Source of the DNA: Pseudomonadota bacterium
GTDB taxonomy: Bacteria > Pseudomonadota > Alphaproteobacteria > Rhizobiales > Xanthobacteraceae
Direction: 5' to 3'
DNA: 34,982 nucleotides
Assembly: GCA_023386635.1 (NCBI GenBank)
Contig: JAEWJH010000056.1
Location: 1-34,982, forward strand
In this document: piece after piece, positions 31,977 to 34,982 of the stretch
Position numbering within the stretch: the first letter of the stretch is position 1
Layout of the letters: each line of letters starts with the position of its first letter
Notes under the pieces: model-generated
What the model was told of the DNA's origin: nothing
The model's database searches: none
The model's input: only the letters and a program-made list of their open reading frames with translations
Program-made: the position numbers and the translations under genes

Positions 31977-33662
31977 TTACTCCCCCGGCTGCAAGGCAGG
32001 GATATTGGCAGGGACGTCGGCAGGTACGCCGCCGGCGAGAACGGGATCGGGCTGTTCACTTACTTTGGCGGCTGCGCCTTCTGGCGCCGTGCGGATCGTC
32101 ATCCAGATGTTGTAGGCGCCGATCACCGCGCCGATCAGGAAGAAGAGACCGCCGATCGCGCGGGCGATGTAGTACGGGTGCATCGCCACCAGCGAGTCGA
32201 TGAACGAGTAGGCGAGCGTGCCGCTCTCGTTATAGGTCCGCCACATCAGTCCCTGGATGATGCCGGAGTTCCACATCGCGAAGACGTAAATGACCGTGCC
32301 GGCGAGCGCGAGCCAGAAATGGGCCTCGACCAGACGCGCGGAATACATCGCCTCGCGCTTCCAAAGCCACGGCACCGAAGCGTAGATCGAGCCGAAGGTG
32401 ATCATCGCCACCCAGCCGAGCGCGCCGGCGTGAACGTGGCCGACGGTCCAGTCGGTGTAATGCGAGAGCGAGTTGACGGAGCGGATCGCCATGAACGATC
32501 CCTCGAAGGTCGACAGGCCGTAGAACACGGCAGCGACCATCATGAAGCGCAGCGTCGCGTCGTCGCGCACCTTGTGCCACGCGCCGTTGAGCGTCATCAG
32601 CGCGTTGCCGGCGGAGGCCCAGGACGGCACCAGCAGCATCACCGAGAAGGTCATGCCCAGCGTCTGCACCCAGTGCGGCAGGGCCGTGTAGTGCAGGTGG
32701 TGCGAGCCCGCCCACATGTAGAAGAAGGTGATGCCCCAGAAGCTGATGATCGACAGCCTGTAGGAATAGATCGGCCGGCCGGCGCGCTTGGGCATGTAGT
32801 AGTACATCATGCCGAGGAACCCGGCGGTGAGGAAGAACGCCACCGCGTTGTGGCCGTACCACCACTGGGTCATCGCATCCTGCACGCCGGAGAAGGCGGA
32901 GTAGCTCTTGGCGGAGCCGAGCGAGATCGGCATCGCCAGGTTGTTGACGATATGCAGGATCGCCACCACCAGGATGAACGCCATGTAGTACCAGTTGGCG
33001 ACGTAGATATGCGGCTCCTTGCGCCGCATCAGCACGCGCAGATAGAGCACGAAATAGGTGACCCAGACGATCACCAGCCAGATGTCGGCGTACCATTCCG
33101 GTTCGGCATATTCCTTCGACTGGGTGATGCCCATCAGGTAGCCGCTGGCAGCGAGCACGCAGAACAGGTTGTAGCCAAGCAGCACGAACCACGGCGTGAG
33201 TTGATCCGGCAGCCGCGTCCGGCAGGTCCGCTGCATGACATAAAACGAGGTGGCGATCAGCGCGTTGCCGCCGAATCCGAAGATCACGCCGGAGGTGTGC
33301 ACCGGGCGCAGCCGTCCGAAGCTCGCCCAGCCGGCATCGAAGGTGAGATCGGGATAGGCGAGCAGGGTGGCCACCCAGACGCCGACGAACATGCCGCCCA
33401 CGGCCCAGATCATCGCCAGGATGATGCCGACCTTGCTCGGATCGTCGTAATAGCGGGTCAGGCGGTCCGCGCTCGGCTCCGGCGCGTAATAGCCCGACAT
33501 CACGCCGAACAGGCCGAACACGCCGGCGAGAAGCACGATCCAGCCCTGCGGGCCGAGCAGGTCGCCGTGACCGGCGATCGCCATCAACAGGCCCCAGAGA
33601 ACGATGAACAGCAGGATGACGAGTGCGGACTGGCGCTCGTTGATGGTAAGTTGGCCGATCAT
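31977..33662 (-). CDS. ccoN: cbb3 cytochrome c oxidase catalytic subunit CcoN (FixN)
   Basis: The 561-aa, roughly 12-14-span subunit holds the heme b/heme b3-CuB site. Visible ligands are H122 (RPVHTSGVIFGFGG), H271 (WYGHNAVAFF), H321/H322 (WAGSHHLHYT) with the cross-linking tyrosine Y315 six residues before, and the histidines of TVGHVHAGALGW. The N-terminal extension with YYAPEPSADRLTRYYDDPSK is of the alphaproteobacterial FixN kind. It reduces O2 at high affinity. ATG 33662 chosen by homology. First gene of the operon, with a FixK/FNR-type box 95 nt upstream. Confidence 0.97.
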   Translation of the reverse strand: MIGQLTINERQSALVILLFIVLWGLLMAIAGHGDLLGPQGWIVLLAGVFGLFGVMSGYYAPEPSADRLTRYYDDPSKVGIILAMIWAVGGMFVGVWVATLLAYPDLTFDAGWASFGRLRPVHTSGVIFGFGGNALIATSFYVMQRTCRTRLPDQLTPWFVLLGYNLFCVLAASGYLMGITQSKEYAEPEWYADIWLVIVWVTYFVLYLRVLMRRKEPHIYVANWYYMAFILVVAILHIVNNLAMPISLGSAKSYSAFSGVQDAMTQWWYGHNAVAFFLTAGFLGMMYYYMPKRAGRPIYSYRLSIISFWGITFFYMWAGSHHLHYTALPHWVQTLGMTFSVMLLVPSWASAGNALMTLNGAWHKVRDDATLRFMMVAAVFYGLSTFEGSFMAIRSVNSLSHYTDWTVGHVHAGALGWVAMITFGSIYASVPWLWKREAMYSARLVEAHFWLALAGTVIYVFAMWNSGIIQGLMWRTYNESGTLAYSFIDSLVAMHPYYIARAIGGLFFLIGAVIGAYNIWMTIRTAPEGAAAKVSEQPDPVLAGGVPADVPANIPALQPGE

Positions 33663-33756
33663 CGGCTTTTTCCTCGACTTGGTTCGGGGCCGGTGCCGTT
33701 TGCGGAGGTCTGGCGGCCGGTCGCGCAGACGTCTAGCCCGCCGACCGGCAAAAACC

Positions 33757-33770
33757 TTGAGCCAGCGCAA
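33757..33770 (-). promoter_or_regulatory. FixK/FNR-type box upstream of ccoN
   Basis: On the operon strand this reads TTGCGCTGGCTCAA, a full match to the FixK2-type pattern TTG(A/C)-N6-(T/G)CAA. It is centred about 100 nt before the ccoN start. A box at -41.5 would place transcription start near 33722 with a TAGACG-like -10. This fits low-oxygen induction of the oxidase, as known for fixNOQP. Confidence 0.65.
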
Positions 33771-33797
33771 AACCGCACCGGGTTGGTTGTGACAGGA

Positions 33798-33822
33798 TTG
33801 CGCCACCCGCCCACCGGCGCAA
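33798..33822. promoter_or_regulatory. Inverted repeat TTGCGCC-N11-GGCGCAA between ccoN and the rightward membrane gene
   Basis: Seven-base perfect arms lie 59 nt before the start at 33881. GGCGCAAG is repeated directly at 33816-33823 and 33829-33836, a 13-nt spacing. Could be an operator for either direction or an RNA hairpin; no regulator is assigned. Confidence 0.35.
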
Positions 33823-33880
33823 GATCGTGGCGCAAGCCGTGTCGTGGCCAGATGACCGACCGACAGGAGCCTTGTGCGTG

Positions 33881-34378
33881 ATGTCAGTTCAACAGGAAGC
33901 CGTCGACCCGGATCAGGCCGGATGCGCCAATATGGCGCTGCTGGCTGTTGTCATGCTGTGGATCGGTACCCTGCTCGGGGTCTCGTTTCTGGCGACGCCG
34001 GCGAAATTCCTGGCGCCGAGCCTGACGCTGCCGGTAGCGCTCGATGTCGGCCGCCAGACCTTTGCCGTGTTTAATAAAATCGAGTGGATCTACATCGTGA
34101 TCTGCGCGCTGCTCGCTGCAGCCGGACCGCGCAACCGAATCGCCGTGGTGAGCGTCGCCGTCGCCGCGATTCTCACCGCGGTCCAGGCAGCATGGCTGCT
34201 GCCCGCGCTGGATGCGCGGGTCGGCGTGATCATCGCCGGCGGCACCCCGCCGGCCTCGCCGTTGCACCATCTCTATATTGTCGCCGAAACAGCCAAGCTG
34301 CTCGCGCTCGGCGTGATCGCGGTGGCGTCAGCCCGGCGTCTCCTGGCCGGGCAGCGGCTGATGCCGGCGGCCGCGTGA
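33881..34378 (+). CDS. Four-span integral membrane protein, unknown function
   Basis: The 165-aa product has four hydrophobic segments (about residues 18-39, 67-83, 88-110, 130-155), with SFLATPAKFLAPSLTLPVAL and FNKIEWIYIV between the first two. The layout recalls DUF4149-like small membrane proteins, but I cannot name the family with confidence. ATG 33881 is used; GTG 33878 is equally possible behind AGGAG (33865-33869). It is divergent from ccoN and convergent with the CoA ligase gene, 7 nt away. Confidence 0.7.
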   Translation: MSVQQEAVDPDQAGCANMALLAVVMLWIGTLLGVSFLATPAKFLAPSLTLPVALDVGRQTFAVFNKIEWIYIVICALLAAAGPRNRIAVVSVAVAAILTAVQAAWLLPALDARVGVIIAGGTPPASPLHHLYIVAETAKLLALGVIAVASARRLLAGQRLMPAAA

Positions 34379-34385
34379 GACGGGG

Positions 34386-34982
34386 TTATTCGTCCATCGG
34401 CAATTTCAGCAGGGCCTGACGGTCGATCTTGCCGGTGCCGGTTTTCGGCAGGTCGGCGAGGAACGTGACGATCCGCGGATATTTGTAGGGCAGCAGCGTC
34501 GTCTTGACGTGATCCTGCAACTGACGCGTCGCCGCATCGGCATCGAAAGTCGCGTCGTTCAGGCTGACGAAGGCGCGCAGCGTCATCCGCCGGTCCGCCA
34601 TCTCGATCGCCATCACCGCGCATTCGCGGACGGCCGGGTGATCGGCGAGACAGCGCTCGACCTCGAGCGGATAGACCCATTGGCCCGACACCTTGACGAG
34701 ATCGTCGGCGCGACCGCGGAAGAAATAGAAGCCGTCGTCATCGCGTTCGAAACGGTCGCCGGTGTAGATCCAGCCGTCGGCGCGCATGGTCTCGGCGGTC
34801 TTGTCCGGCCGATTCCAGTAGCACGGTGCGTTGCTGTCACCGCGCACCCACAGCACGCCTTCCTCTGCGCCGGTGATGGTTTCGCCGGCGGGATTGCACA
34901 GCTTCACCTCGTAGCCGGGCACGCGCTGGCCGGCGGCGCCGAGCTTCTTCGCCTGCGGCGTGTTGGAGAGATAGATGTGCAG
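34386..34982 (-). CDS. Aryl-CoA ligase, benzoate-CoA ligase-like (C-terminal part, runs off the right edge)
   Basis: The visible 198 residues are the C-terminal part of an ANL-family acyl-CoA synthetase: HIYLSN and VPGYEVKL, then GDSNAPCYWNRPDKTAETMR, WIYTGDRF (the conserved ATP-binding Asp), YFFRGRADDLVKVSGQWVYP (hinge) and the catalytic lysine in PKTGTGKIDRQAL. HIYLSN and the DDLVKVSGQWVYPLEVE stretch are closest to benzoate-CoA ligase types, which activate benzoate or related acids with ATP and CoA. The N-terminal substrate pocket is outside the window, so the acid cannot be specified. Confidence 0.85.
   Translation of the reverse strand: MHIYLSNTPQAKKLGAAGQRVPGYEVKLCNPAGETITGAEEGVLWVRGDSNAPCYWNRPDKTAETMRADGWIYTGDRFERDDDGFYFFRGRADDLVKVSGQWVYPLEVERCLADHPAVRECAVMAIEMADRRMTLRAFVSLNDATFDADAATRQLQDHVKTTLLPYKYPRIVTFLADLPKTGTGKIDRQALLKLPMDE

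Overview
The window looks like chromosomal DNA from a GC-rich alphaproteobacterium, most likely in the Rhodopseudomonas/Bradyrhizobium/Xanthobacteraceae area. That placement is an inference from base composition, from the FixN-type ccoNOQP layout and from the gene families; no rRNA, tRNA or other taxonomic marker is present. It is densely coded, with many 1-4 nt overlaps (ATGA, TGATG). I see no CRISPR array, insertion sequence or transposase.

Left third (1-11.5 kb): aromatic-ring catabolism. A leftward operon encodes a Rieske ferredoxin, a ring-hydroxylating dioxygenase beta subunit, a cis-dihydrodiol dehydrogenase and the start of a ferredoxin reductase. The catalytic alpha subunit is not in the window. 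Divergent from it, a rightward operon encodes a meta-cleavage route of mixed origin: HpaH-type hydratase, HpaI-type aldolase, MhpB-type class III extradiol dioxygenase, MhpC-type hydrolase, then an ArsC-family protein. The shared promoter region carries two ATACA-N4-TGTAY palindromes. A second leftward cluster holds a class I (VOC) extradiol dioxygenase, a fumarylacetoacetate-hydrolase-family enzyme and an orphan TctC/Bug solute-binding protein. Its divergent partner operon encodes a VOC protein, a D-2-hydroxyacid dehydrogenase and a GntR/FCD repressor. Inverted copies of GTGCATACAC lie in the promoter region between them.

At 11.5-12.2 kb lies a small gene graveyard: N-terminal pieces of an MBL-fold hydrolase, a glyoxalase-like VOC protein and a LysR regulator, joined end to end. 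The VOC/LysR junction lies inside one continuous reading frame.

Middle (12.3-26.7 kb): a cytoplasmic-facing molybdenum oxidoreductase soeABC-like operon (probable sulfite dehydrogenase); a convergent fadE-fadI-fadJ beta-oxidation operon whose FadE has a repeat-built, Pro-rich N-terminus; then a YiiX-like cysteine hydrolase, a nitronate monooxygenase and a Uup-like ABC-F ATPase.

Right (26.7-35 kb): a leftward cbb3 oxidase operon, ccoN-O-Q-P, then a 69-aa membrane protein translationally coupled to ccoP, a polytopic protein that looks like DUF2189, ccoI and the tiny ccoS. The usual ccoG and ccoH are absent from this order. A FixK/FNR-type box lies upstream of ccoN. The right edge has a small membrane protein and the C-terminal half of a benzoate-CoA-ligase-like enzyme. 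Taken together the window suggests an organism that degrades aromatic acids and fatty acids and can respire at low oxygen.
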